Below, in pieces: positions 50,216 through 57,986 of a stretch of 64,000 nt of DNA; the stretch's first letter is position 1, and every line of letters starts with the position of its first letter. The translations under genes were made by a program, and so were the position numbers. The DNA lies in contig NZ_RXLQ01000007.1 of assembly GCF_003953935.1 (NCBI RefSeq), positions 286,920 to 350,919 of the forward strand, in the 5' to 3' direction. The notes below the pieces were generated by a model that had not been told where the DNA came from, searched no databases, and saw nothing but the letters and a program-made list of their open reading frames with translations. The stretch is from Massilia atriviolacea. GTDB taxonomy: Bacteria; Pseudomonadota; Gammaproteobacteria; Burkholderiales; Burkholderiaceae_D.

Positions 50216-50754
50216 GCGCCTGTCTCAGCAGATCGGAAGGTGCTGATTTCGGCCTGCGCCGCCGCGCGCAGCGCCGCCGCGTCGACCCCCAGCGCCGCCA
50301 GCGAGCGCGGCGCCACGCCCTGGCGCATGGCCGCCACCAGCGCCACCACGTGCGCACCGAGCAGGGGGCCGCTGTCGCTGGCGCGCTGCTGGGCCAGGGT
50401 CTGCATCAGGTCCGCGCCCGATGCCGCCGCCCGGTACAGGCCCCGCCCCCCTTCCAGCGGCGCCGCTGCCGCCAGCGCGGCGTCGGCAGTATCGAGCGCA
50501 GCGGGCGCCAGGCCGGCGAAGCGCAGGCCGTCGCGGTACTGCTGCGCGATCGCTTGCGGCAGCTGCGCCGGATCGGCGTCGACCTGGGCAAAGGCGCGGC
50601 GCGCCGTGCCGTCGTCCAGGTCGAGCGCGGAGAGCAGGAAATGCTCGGCCGCCGGTTCGCGCTGCTGGTCGGCCAGCGCGTACTTTTCCGCTCCCTGGCA
50701 CAAGTGCCGGATCGTCTTCATGTCGCCCAGACGCTGGCGTATGCGTTGAAACAT
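50212..50754 (-). CDS. Clp N-terminal (Clp-R) domain protein
   Basis: 180 residues. Two Clp-R-like repeats: EKYALADQQREPAAEHFLLSALDLDDGTARRAF near residues 22-55 and a second from LLGAHVVALVAAM. There is no AAA domain, so it resembles stand-alone ClpC/ClpS-type adaptor or regulator proteins. It overlaps the map stop by 4 bp and lies 15 bp after the HTH gene, so the pair is probably one operon. Confidence 0.82.
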   Translation of the reverse strand: MFQRIRQRLGDMKTIRHLCQGAEKYALADQQREPAAEHFLLSALDLDDGTARRAFAQVDADPAQLPQAIAQQYRDGLRFAGLAPAALDTADAALAAAAPLEGGRGLYRAAASGADLMQTLAQQRASDSGPLLGAHVVALVAAMRQGVAPRSLAALGVDAAALRAAAQAEISTFRSAETGA

Positions 50755-50768
50755 CGTCTACCTCCCGA

Positions 50769-50987
50769 TTAACTGTCCTTGTCCGTCACCGAACCCGAAA
50801 GGCGCTTGTGGGCGGCCTGCTTCGACACGCCCAGCGCCTGCGCAATGTCGCTCCACGACCAGCCTTGCTTGACTGCGGCGTTGACCGCCTTGCGTTCGAG
50901 CGCATCGGCGTAGCGGCGCAGCGCCACGACCGCCGCCAGGGCGTCGGCGGGGTCGTCGGGTGAGGGCATGTGGTGGGGATCGATCAT
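50769..50987 (-). CDS. small HTH DNA-binding protein, partner of the ClpN gene
   Basis: 72 residues from ATG 50987 (MIDPHHMPSPDDP); a longer start (51134) is less likely. The helix-turn-helix is WSWSDIAQALGVSKQAAHKRLSG. The ribosome site is weak. The upstream region has a near-consensus promoter and a 16-bp palindrome, so it should autoregulate. The preceding ClpN gene suggests control by regulated proteolysis, but this is inference. Confidence 0.8.
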   Translation of the reverse strand: MIDPHHMPSPDDPADALAAVVALRRYADALERKAVNAAVKQGWSWSDIAQALGVSKQAAHKRLSGSVTDKDS

Positions 50988-50994
50988 GGGACGG

Positions 50995-51034
50995 AAGATA
51001 AGCCAGGCGGAGCGCCTTGTCAACATATGTTGAC
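50995..51034 (-). promoter_or_regulatory. sigma-70 promoter and 16-bp palindrome of the HTH gene
   Basis: On the minus strand: -35 TTGACA (51023-51018), 17-bp spacer, -10 TATCTT (51000-50995). The perfect palindrome GTCAACATATGTTGAC (51019-51034) covers the -35. The ATG at 50987 lies only 7-8 nt past the -10, so the transcript would be almost leaderless. Confidence 0.6.
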
Positions 51035-51066
51035 GAAACGTGGCGCTGACGGCGTTCGTGGCGTTA

Positions 51067-51098
51067 ATACCAATTTTTTGAGCCCGAAAAATTGGTAT
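51067..51098. repeat. AT-rich hairpin ATACCAATTTTT / AAAAATTGGTAT
   Basis: Perfect 12-bp arms with an 8-nt loop, between the HTH gene and the xylanase stop. It may end xylanase transcription (minus strand), or be a regulatory site. Confidence 0.45.
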
Positions 51099-51161
51099 GC
51101 ACAAAATGCGGGTTTTGCGTGCCGGCACCCGCAACTGGGCATACCTCCCGGCGCAGTTAAC

Positions 51162-52439
51162 TCAGGTATTGGTGCAGGCTTTGCCGGACAGTCCGTCGGC
51201 CACCCCGCGCAAGGCCGGTTTCTGCCGATAGGCGCCGTCGAACAGCAGCGGCCAGTCGGCGTGGGCGTTCTTGAACAGGTCGGCGATCAGCCAGCTGCCC
51301 GGATCGCTCACGCCCCACACCGTCACGCCGCCGCGCAGCCTGGCAGGTACCGTGTCCATGTACGCCTTGACGACCTCGCAGTAGCGCTTTTTCTGCGCCA
51401 GCGCCAGGGCCGGGGTCAGCTCGCGCTTGATGTCGCCGGCCTGGTACGGCGGGCTGAAGGGATTGTTGATCGGGATATCGAGCTCGGTGATCTTCACTTT
51501 CAGGTTGCGGTCCACGGCTTGCCTGAAGGCCGCCGAGATGGTGCTCACCGAGGGGTAATCCATGTAGATGTGCATCTGGAAGCCGACCCCGGTGAGCGGC
51601 ACCGAACGCGCCTTGAAACCGTCGAGCATTGCGGTCAGGGTTTGCAGCTTGGCGGCGTCGGCCTCGATGTTGTAGTCGTTGTAGTACAGGTCGGCCTTGT
51701 GGTCGGCCGCGCGCGCATTGATGAAGGCTTGCTCGATGTAGTCGGCGCCGGTCTTCTGGTAGAACAGCGAATTGCGGTAGCCGCCGCCGTCGTTGATGGC
51801 TTCGTTCACCACGTCCCAGCTCGCGACCTTGCCCGAAAAATGCGACGCGATCGTCTGCACGTGCGTCTTGAGCATCGCCAGCCAGGCCGCCTTGTCGCCC
51901 TGGTAATTTTTCATGAAGGCCGGCACCTGGTAATCGGCATGCCAGATCAGGGCATGCCCGTGCAGGGTCTTGCCGTTGTCCCTGGCGAACTTGAGGAAGT
52001 CGTCGGCCTGGGTGAAGTTGTAGGTATCCTGGGCCGGATGCAGATAGCTCATCTTCATGATATTGCCGGCCGTGAGCTGGCTGAAATGCGTCTTGATGGC
52101 TGCCTGCTGCGCCGGGCTGTTGTTGTAGCTGTAGGCTTCATTGCCGTAGGCGACAGACACGCCGACCGGGAACCCGGCCAGCTTGCTCAATTTGCTCACC
52201 TCGGCGCCGCTGGTTTTTTCGGACCGGCCGGCGTCGCTACCGCTCAAGACGCCGCCGGCCTCGCTCTCCACCGCTGGCGGCGGCGCATCGGCCAGCGCAT
52301 CGGCCAGCGCGGCGACGGTATCGGCCGCTGGCGGCGGCGCCGGCGTGGCCGTGGGAGCGTCCGGGGCTGCATCGCCGCCGCAGGCGGAAAGAAGCAGGCA
52401 GGCACTGAAGGTGGCGGAAGTAAGGGAAGGCAGTCGCAT
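51162..52439 (-). CDS. GH10 endo-beta-1,4-xylanase, lipoprotein
   Basis: 425 residues. Lipoprotein signal (MRLPSLTSATFSACLLLSAC, lipobox LLSAC), Pro/Ala-rich linker, then the GH10 barrel. Acid/base Glu in SWDVVNEAIND, nucleophile Glu in KITELDI, and substrate-binding HGHALIWHADYQVP. It cleaves xylan backbone at the cell surface. Divergent from an LPMO with a repeat-rich promoter between. GH10 plus LPMO suggests growth on plant or fungal polysaccharides. Confidence 0.95.
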   Translation of the reverse strand: MRLPSLTSATFSACLLLSACGGDAAPDAPTATPAPPPAADTVAALADALADAPPPAVESEAGGVLSGSDAGRSEKTSGAEVSKLSKLAGFPVGVSVAYGNEAYSYNNSPAQQAAIKTHFSQLTAGNIMKMSYLHPAQDTYNFTQADDFLKFARDNGKTLHGHALIWHADYQVPAFMKNYQGDKAAWLAMLKTHVQTIASHFSGKVASWDVVNEAINDGGGYRNSLFYQKTGADYIEQAFINARAADHKADLYYNDYNIEADAAKLQTLTAMLDGFKARSVPLTGVGFQMHIYMDYPSVSTISAAFRQAVDRNLKVKITELDIPINNPFSPPYQAGDIKRELTPALALAQKKRYCEVVKAYMDTVPARLRGGVTVWGVSDPGSWLIADLFKNAHADWPLLFDGAYRQKPALRGVADGLSGKACTNT

Positions 52440-52466
52440 CGGATCTCCGGGGTGGTTTTTGTCGGT

Positions 52467-52550
52467 TGCAAGATTGAGTGCAACATTAAATGCAACATTA
52501 ATTGCAACAAATTATGAAAACGTTTTCATTAGCAAATGTGCAACGTTCTG
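52467..52550. promoter_or_regulatory. 12-bp iterated repeats and LacI-type palindrome upstream of xylanase
   Basis: Four 12-bp units, TGCAAGATTGAG, TGCAACATTAAA, TGCAACATTAAT and TGCAACAAATTA (52467-52514), then ATGAAAACGTTTTCAT (52514-52529, a perfect palindrome of the LacI/GalR type), and TGCAACGTTCTG at 52539, which is exactly in 12-bp register with the others. The remaining gap to 52793 shows one more TGCAACAT (52613) and no gene. Confidence 0.55.
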
Positions 52551-52793
52551 TTTGCCGATTGTGCGGTAAACACACCCCGGCGTCAACCGCCCCGATGCCC
52601 CGCTTTTACGCATGCAACATAACCTTCCATCGCGCACTGGTATTGCACATAGGGGCAATTTTGAAAACCAGTTGACTACCAATTTCCCGAACAGCATCCT
52701 GACGCCTTTTGAACCGCAAGCGAGCGCGCGATGTCGGCCGGCCAGGCTCAGTGCGTGCTTACCGACCTCGTCCCGCCCGAAAGGAAAACCAGC

Positions 52794-54221
52794 ATGAACA
52801 GATTGACCACCGCCCTCACCACCATCGCCGGCGCCTGCGCGCTGCTGTGCAGCGCCAGCGCCATGGCGCACGGCTACATCACCCAGCCGGAATCGCGCAA
52901 CCTGCTGTGCAAACAGGGCGGCAACAGCGCCTGCGGCGCCATCCAGTGGGAACCGCAAAGCCTGGAGGCGCCGTCCGGCTTTCCGGCGCAGGGACCGGCG
53001 GACGGCGTGATCGCCTCGGCCGCGCTGGCGCAGTTCGGCGAACTCAATGAGCAGACCAGCAGCCGCTGGACCAAGCGCCCGATGACGGCCGGCGCCAACG
53101 TCTTCAAGTGGCAGTTCACGGCCAACCACGCGACCCGCAACTGGCGCTACTACATCACCAAGGCCAACTGGAACCCGAACCAGAAGCTCACGCGCGCGTC
53201 GTTCGACCTGACCCCGTTCTGCGTCGTCGACGGCGGCAACCGCCAGCCGCCGGCGCAGGTCAGCCACAACTGCACGGTGCCGCAGCGCAGCGGCTACCAG
53301 GTGATCCTGGGCGTCTGGGAAATCGGCGATACGCCGAACAGTTTCTACAACATGGTGGACGTGCTGTTCAAGGATGGCCCGACAGTGCCGGTGCCGGAAT
53401 GGACCCAGCGCGGCGCGATCTATCCATCGGTCGACCTGGCGGTCGGCGACAGCGTGGCCACGCGCGTGTTCGACGCGGCCGGCGAAAAACCGGAACTGCA
53501 GACCAAGGTCACCATCAACAGCGCCAGCGAAGGCCTGCGCAACAACTGGGCCTACCTGCTGGCGACCCGCGTCAACGCCGAACAGCCGCTGCTGCACGCG
53601 GGCCAGCTGGGCCAGGACGGCAAGATCACGCCGGTGTACGGCCAGAACACGGTGTACGCAAAAACCAGCAGCGCGCTGACCCGGGTGGAAGTGCAGATCA
53701 ACAAGGACCAGACCCCGCCGCCGGCCGAGTTTTCGGTGAGCGACCTGCGCTCCTCGTATGCGATCAAGGGCGGCGAGCTGACCATCAACTTCAGCGTCAG
53801 CGCGAATGCCGACATGGAGCTCAGCGCCTACGTGTACGACCAGGCCGGCGTGTCGAAAGGCTTTGCCACGGCGCCGCTGAACAACAATAGCGCGGCGCTG
53901 GCGCTGAACCTGAATGCGCCCAAGGCCGGCGCGCACCAGCTGGTGCTCAAGGCGGTGGTGAAGGACGGCGGCGCGGTGCTGCAGAAGACTTTCCCGCTGA
54001 CGCTGACGGAAGAAGGCGGCAACGCGGCCTACGACCACGTGTTCCCGGCATCGCTGGCGACCTACAAGGCCGGTACCCGCGTGCTGCAGCCGAAGAACGG
54101 CAAGGTCTACACCTGCAAGCCGTTCCCGTACAGCGGCTGGTGCTCCCAGTGGACCGCGGCATCGACCCACTACGAGCCGGGCGTGGGCGCGAACTGGCAG
54201 GACGCCTGGATCGCGCCGTAA
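52794..54221 (+). CDS. AA10 lytic polysaccharide monooxygenase (GbpA-like) with chitin/cellulose-binding module
   Basis: 475 residues. The signal peptide ends ASAMA and cleavage leaves His as residue 1 (HGYITQPESRNLLC), the copper-brace histidine. The second copper His is in FTANHATRNWRYYIT. The C-terminus carries a CBM5/12-type module (GTRVLQPKNGKVYTCKPFPYSGWCSQWTAASTHYEPG...WQDAWIAP). The middle has GbpA-like domains. It oxidatively cleaves crystalline chitin or cellulose. Start at ATG 52794 with AAGGAAAACC upstream. Its divergent neighbour is the xylanase. Confidence 0.95.
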   Translation: MNRLTTALTTIAGACALLCSASAMAHGYITQPESRNLLCKQGGNSACGAIQWEPQSLEAPSGFPAQGPADGVIASAALAQFGELNEQTSSRWTKRPMTAGANVFKWQFTANHATRNWRYYITKANWNPNQKLTRASFDLTPFCVVDGGNRQPPAQVSHNCTVPQRSGYQVILGVWEIGDTPNSFYNMVDVLFKDGPTVPVPEWTQRGAIYPSVDLAVGDSVATRVFDAAGEKPELQTKVTINSASEGLRNNWAYLLATRVNAEQPLLHAGQLGQDGKITPVYGQNTVYAKTSSALTRVEVQINKDQTPPPAEFSVSDLRSSYAIKGGELTINFSVSANADMELSAYVYDQAGVSKGFATAPLNNNSAALALNLNAPKAGAHQLVLKAVVKDGGAVLQKTFPLTLTEEGGNAAYDHVFPASLATYKAGTRVLQPKNGKVYTCKPFPYSGWCSQWTAASTHYEPGVGANWQDAWIAP

Positions 54222-54224
54222 GCG

Positions 54225-54794
54225 TCAGAACGGGGCGGCGGGGCGCGGCGGCAGGCGCACCTCCGCCAGCTTCCACGAGGCGAAGCCGTGCCGCTCCATG
54301 ATCAGCGACATGCCGCGTTCGCCCGGCTTGTCGGTTTCCAGGTGCATGATGTACTTGTCGAAGCCGACGCGCTCGGAGGTGTACTTCAGGTCCGGCTTGC
54401 CGCCGTCGCCCTGGTCGGCGCCCGCGCCCTGGCGGCGCGGAGCGATCGAGCCGCGCTTCATGGCGCCCATGACGAATTCCGGATTGACCATGGCGTCGAC
54501 CATCTTGTCGGCCATGGCCATGCCCAGCATCTTGCCGAGGGCGGCACCGGCCTTGCCCAGATCGTCGCCGTCGTTGCCCGGCTTGACCTGCTCGTTCATG
54601 GCGGCGTTGAGCTGCGACTTGACGCTCTCGCGCAGGCGCGGGTAGTCGACGCGCGCGTTGAAGCTCTCTGCATTGTGGTCTTGGGCCGCCGCGCGCATCT
54701 GGTGCAGCGCGATCAGGGGGGAGTAGTACCAGTACGCTGCGCCGGCGCTGACGCACAGCGCGGCGATGCCAAGTTTGAAGTCGATAGCCTTCAC
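54225..54794 (-). CDS. DUF2939 family protein
   Basis: 189 residues. Opening VKAIDFKLGIAALCVSAGAAYWYYSPLIALHQMRAAAQDHNAESFNARVDYPRLRESVKSQL is the DUF2939 pattern: a membrane anchor then a periplasmic helical domain. I chose the GTG at 54794 because AAGGAC precedes it; an ATG 12 codons upstream (54830) would add MRSAPIKPHKDI. Function unknown. Convergent with the LPMO gene (3-bp gap). Confidence 0.82.
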   Translation of the reverse strand: MKAIDFKLGIAALCVSAGAAYWYYSPLIALHQMRAAAQDHNAESFNARVDYPRLRESVKSQLNAAMNEQVKPGNDGDDLGKAGAALGKMLGMAMADKMVDAMVNPEFVMGAMKRGSIAPRRQGAGADQGDGGKPDLKYTSERVGFDKYIMHLETDKPGERGMSLIMERHGFASWKLAEVRLPPRPAAPF

Positions 54795-54853
54795 GATGTC
54801 CTTGTGTGGTTTGATGGGTGCCGATCGCACAGGCCGGATTCTACACGCTGCGC

Positions 54854-55219
54854 CTACTCGATTTCACGCAGCGCCACCGCGCGCAGGCCCCGGCCGCCGG
54901 GCGCGGCCAGGCGCCAGGTTTCGCCGTCCACGGCGGGCAGGGTGTCTTCGGCGTCGAACAGCACCTCGGTATCGAATGCATCGGCAAGCGCGCGCGCCAG
55001 CGCCGCCACGTCGATGCCGGCGTCGTGCGCGGCCGGCCAGCTCAGCGAAAAGCCGGAAAGAAAGCCCTCCTGGTAATCGAGCGCGATGAACCATGCCGGG
55101 GCGGCCGGGTCGGGCGCGTGCCCGCTCGCGCAGGCCATGCCGGTCAGGCGCGCCACCGCCGCCTGCAGCGCTTCCCGGTCCACGGCGGCGCGCAGGAACA
55201 GGATGATGTCGTTGGTCAT
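54854..55219 (-). CDS. hypothetical protein
   Basis: 121 residues, acidic, no signal or membrane segment. It contains FIALDYQEGFLSGFSLSWPAAHDAGIDVAALARALADAFDTEVLFDAEDT, of the style of small immunity or adaptor proteins. No family recognised. Start at ATG 55219 (MTNDIILF); three codons upstream there is another ATG. Confidence 0.6.
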   Translation of the reverse strand: MTNDIILFLRAAVDREALQAAVARLTGMACASGHAPDPAAPAWFIALDYQEGFLSGFSLSWPAAHDAGIDVAALARALADAFDTEVLFDAEDTLPAVDGETWRLAAPGGRGLRAVALREIE

Positions 55220-55241
55220 ATCAAGCAATCAAAACAAGCAG

Positions 55242-56447
55242 TCAAAAAGTGATGATGAAGCGCGCGCCGCTGCCGATCGATCTGGCATACTGCACCGCGC
55301 CGCCGTTGCGGTGCGCCAGCTGGCGCACCATGGCCAGGCCGATTCCGCTGCCTTTGCTTTTGGTGGAAAAGAAGGGCGTGAAGATATCGGCGATGACCTC
55401 GTCCGGCACGCCGGGGCCGTTGTCGCACACGTCGATGCGCAGGCGTCCCCCGCGCGCCAGCTTCGCGCTCACCGTCACCTGCGAAGCGCCCGCTTCGGCC
55501 GCGTTCTGGAGCAGATTCACCAGCGCCTGCTCGAGCTGGCCCGGATCGGCCATTAGTTCCAGCGATTCCGGCTCCACCCGAAAGCCTGCGCCGGCGCCGC
55601 GCGCCTGCCATGCCGGGGCCGCCAGGGCCGCCAGCCGCGCAAACATCTCCTGCACCACCACCCGCTGCGGCGCCGCTTCCGGCACGCTGGCCAGCGCGCG
55701 GTAGCCGCTCACAAAATCGGTCAGGCTGGCGGCGCGGCGGCCGATGGCGTCGAGTGCGAGCGCGAGGTCGCCGGCGATATCGGCCGGCAGGCCGGCGCGC
55801 ACGCCCTGCACCATGTCGCGCGCGCTGTGCGAGAGCGACGCGACCGGCGTGAGCGAGTTCATTATCTCATGCGTCAACACGTGCACCAGCTTTTGCCAGG
55901 CCTGCATGGCTTCCGCCGCGAGCTCGTTTTCCATCGGGGTCAGCGCCACCAGGCGCTGCGGCTGGCCTTCGACCGTCAAGGCGCTGGCGGTGGCCAGGGC
56001 GCGCTCGACGCCTTGTTCGGTGTCGACATCGACCATGCTGCGCCGCCCCGGTACCAGGCCGGCCAGGGTGCGGCGCAAGGCCTCGAGGTCGCTCGCGCGG
56101 CCCGGCGCCAGCAGGCGGCGCGCATTGGCGTTGAGCGGCTCGGCGCGCTGCGCGCTGTCGATGCGGAACAAGGCGATCGGCGCATGTTCGAGCTGCGATT
56201 CGAGCGCCAGCACGCGCGCCGTCAATTGCGCCTGGTCGTGCGGCAGGCCGGCCGGGACTTCCAGCGGCGGCGCGGCCCTGCCCGCGGCCAGGCCGTGGCG
56301 GATCAGGCCCAGCGCCGCCAGCGCCGCCAGCGCACTGGCCAGCCCCAGCCCCAGCCCGGCGCCCTGCGCGCCCGCGCCGTAGGCCCCCGCGCCGAGCAGC
56401 AGCGCCCCGGCCCAGACCAGGCGGCGCGGCGCGGCGTCAGAGGCCAT
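55242..56447 (-). CDS. NtrY-like sensor histidine kinase
   Basis: 401 residues. Two membrane segments at the N-terminus (LVWAGALLLGAGAYGAG; LGLGLASALAALAALGLI), a PAS-like region, HisKA with VLTHEIMNSLTPVASLSH, and a HATPase domain (LLQNAAEAGA, DNGPGVPDEVI, GSGIGLAMVRQL). The E-I-M-N-S-L motif is typical of kinases paired with sigma-54 regulators. It overlaps the regulator stop by 11 bp. Confidence 0.92.
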   Translation of the reverse strand: MASDAAPRRLVWAGALLLGAGAYGAGAQGAGLGLGLASALAALAALGLIRHGLAAGRAAPPLEVPAGLPHDQAQLTARVLALESQLEHAPIALFRIDSAQRAEPLNANARRLLAPGRASDLEALRRTLAGLVPGRRSMVDVDTEQGVERALATASALTVEGQPQRLVALTPMENELAAEAMQAWQKLVHVLTHEIMNSLTPVASLSHSARDMVQGVRAGLPADIAGDLALALDAIGRRAASLTDFVSGYRALASVPEAAPQRVVVQEMFARLAALAAPAWQARGAGAGFRVEPESLELMADPGQLEQALVNLLQNAAEAGASQVTVSAKLARGGRLRIDVCDNGPGVPDEVIADIFTPFFSTKSKGSGIGLAMVRQLAHRNGGAVQYARSIGSGARFIITF

Positions 56448-57783
56448 GCTTGCTGCGCTTGCGGTACAGGGCGGCGCGGCTGATGCCGAGCAGGATGGCG
56501 GCGTGGCTGATGTTGCCGCGCGCCTGCGCCATGGCGGCCGCCACCGCGTCGCGCTCGATGGCATCGAGCGCCAGCAGGTCGGTGCCGGCCGGACGGGCAT
56601 GCGCCACCATGCTGGGCTGGCCGGCCGGCAGGCCGAAATCGGCCAGGCTGTAGCGGCCCGGCTGGCCGAGGATCGCCGCGCGTTCGCAGGCATGGCGCAA
56701 GGCGCGCACATTGCCGGGCCAATGCCAGGCGCACAGGGCGTCGAAGGCGTCCGGGGCGATGCTGCCCGGCGCCTTGCCGTACAAGGCGCCATAGTGCGCC
56801 AGGTAGTGGCGCAGCAGGCCGGGAATGTCGTCGCGCCGCTCGCGCAGGGGCGGCACGCGCAGGACGATGGTGTTAAGCCGGAACAGCAGGTCGGGCCGGA
56901 ATACCTGTGCGTCATACAGCCTGGCTTCATCGAGGTTGGTGGCGCTGACGATGCGCACGTCGATCGCCTGCGGACGGTCGGCGCCGAGCGGCGTGACTTC
57001 GCGCCGTTCCAGCGCCGTCAGCAGCTTCGATTGCGCGGCCAGCGGCAGGTTGCCGATCTCGTCGAGGAACAGGGTGCCGCCCGCAGCCGCCTGGAAGCGC
57101 CCCGCGCGGTCGCTGCGCGCATCGGTGAACGAGCCTTTGCGATGGCCGAACAATTCGCTCTCCAGCGTCGCTTCGGGCAGGCTGCCCATGTCGACCGCGA
57201 GAAACGGGCCGGCGGCGCGGCGCGAGGCCAGGTGGATCGCGCGCGCCGCCAGTTCCTTGCCGACGCCATTCTCGCCGAGGACCATGACGTTGGCCTGCGT
57301 CGGGCCGACGCTGGCGATCATGGCGCGCAGCTGGCGCATGGGCAGCGAATCGCCCATCAGGGGGTCGGCGGCAGTCGCCGGCACGCCCTGCGCGCCGCGC
57401 TGCGCCAGCGCGGCCTCCACCACCGCGAGCAGGCGCGCGTTATCCCACGGCTTGGTCAGGAAGTCGCTGGCGCCGCGCTTCATCGCCTCCACCGCCAGGG
57501 CCACGTCGGCATAGGCGGTCATGACGATGACCAGCGGCGCGTCGGGCAGGGCGCGCAGCTGGTCGAGCACCGCCAGCCCCTCGGCGCCGTCGGTGCGGCC
57601 GGGCGTGAAATTGAAGTCGAGCAGCACCACCTCGGGCACGCCGCCCTGCAGGTGGCGCGCCAGCTGGCGCGGATCGGCCAGGGTGGCGACCTTGCCCGCG
57701 CAGCGGCGCAGCACCAGCTGGGCGGCGTAGGCCACGTCGGCGTCGTCGTCGAGGATCAGGATGCGGGCGGGTTGGTCGGCCAT
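56437..57783 (-). CDS. sigma-54-dependent response regulator with variant GAFTGA loop
   Basis: 448 residues. Receiver (LILDDDADVAYAA; acceptor Asp in EVVLLDFNF), AAA+ domain with Walker A LGENGVGKE and Walker B GGTLFLDEI, and HTH ARGNISHAAILLGISRAALYRKRSK. The sigma-54-contacting loop reads GSFTDA instead of GAFTGA. The Phe and Thr are kept, and the Asp variant occurs in some subgroups. Its target is almost certainly the divergent export operon, which has a sigma-54 promoter. Confidence 0.93.
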   Translation of the reverse strand: MADQPARILILDDDADVAYAAQLVLRRCAGKVATLADPRQLARHLQGGVPEVVLLDFNFTPGRTDGAEGLAVLDQLRALPDAPLVIVMTAYADVALAVEAMKRGASDFLTKPWDNARLLAVVEAALAQRGAQGVPATAADPLMGDSLPMRQLRAMIASVGPTQANVMVLGENGVGKELAARAIHLASRRAAGPFLAVDMGSLPEATLESELFGHRKGSFTDARSDRAGRFQAAAGGTLFLDEIGNLPLAAQSKLLTALERREVTPLGADRPQAIDVRIVSATNLDEARLYDAQVFRPDLLFRLNTIVLRVPPLRERRDDIPGLLRHYLAHYGALYGKAPGSIAPDAFDALCAWHWPGNVRALRHACERAAILGQPGRYSLADFGLPAGQPSMVAHARPAGTDLLALDAIERDAVAAAMAQARGNISHAAILLGISRAALYRKRSKHGL

Positions 57784-57846
57784 GGCGCGGTGGATGAAAG
57801 GGGTGCGCCGATTCTAGCAGCAGCCTGGCGGCGCGGCCAACCGAAA

Positions 57847-57903
57847 CGGACAAGGTGTCCGGAAGCGAACACCTGTGCTGTGCGATTGCGGACGAATCGT
57901 CCG
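57847..57903. promoter_or_regulatory. candidate NtrC-type upstream activator sites
   Basis: Overlapping palindromes: CGGACA-AGG-TGTCCG (57847-57861), AGGTGTCCG...CGAACACCT (57853-57874, one mismatch) and CGGACGA-A-TCGTCCG (57889-57903). They lie about 35-90 bp upstream of the sigma-54 promoter, the expected place for bound activator. Confidence 0.5.
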
Positions 57904-57935
57904 CCACGCGCGCCCGTCCGCCCCGGCGGCGCGCA

Positions 57936-57950
57936 TGGCACGGATGTTGC
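57936..57950 (+). promoter_or_regulatory. sigma-54 (-24/-12) promoter of the export operon
   Basis: TGGCACGGATGTTGC matches TGGCACG-N4-TTGC exactly, 36 bp before the ATG of the membrane-fusion protein. Confidence 0.8.
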
Positions 57951-57986
57951 GATCCGTTCCCGCATTCCTTCGACGCGTGAGCCGCC

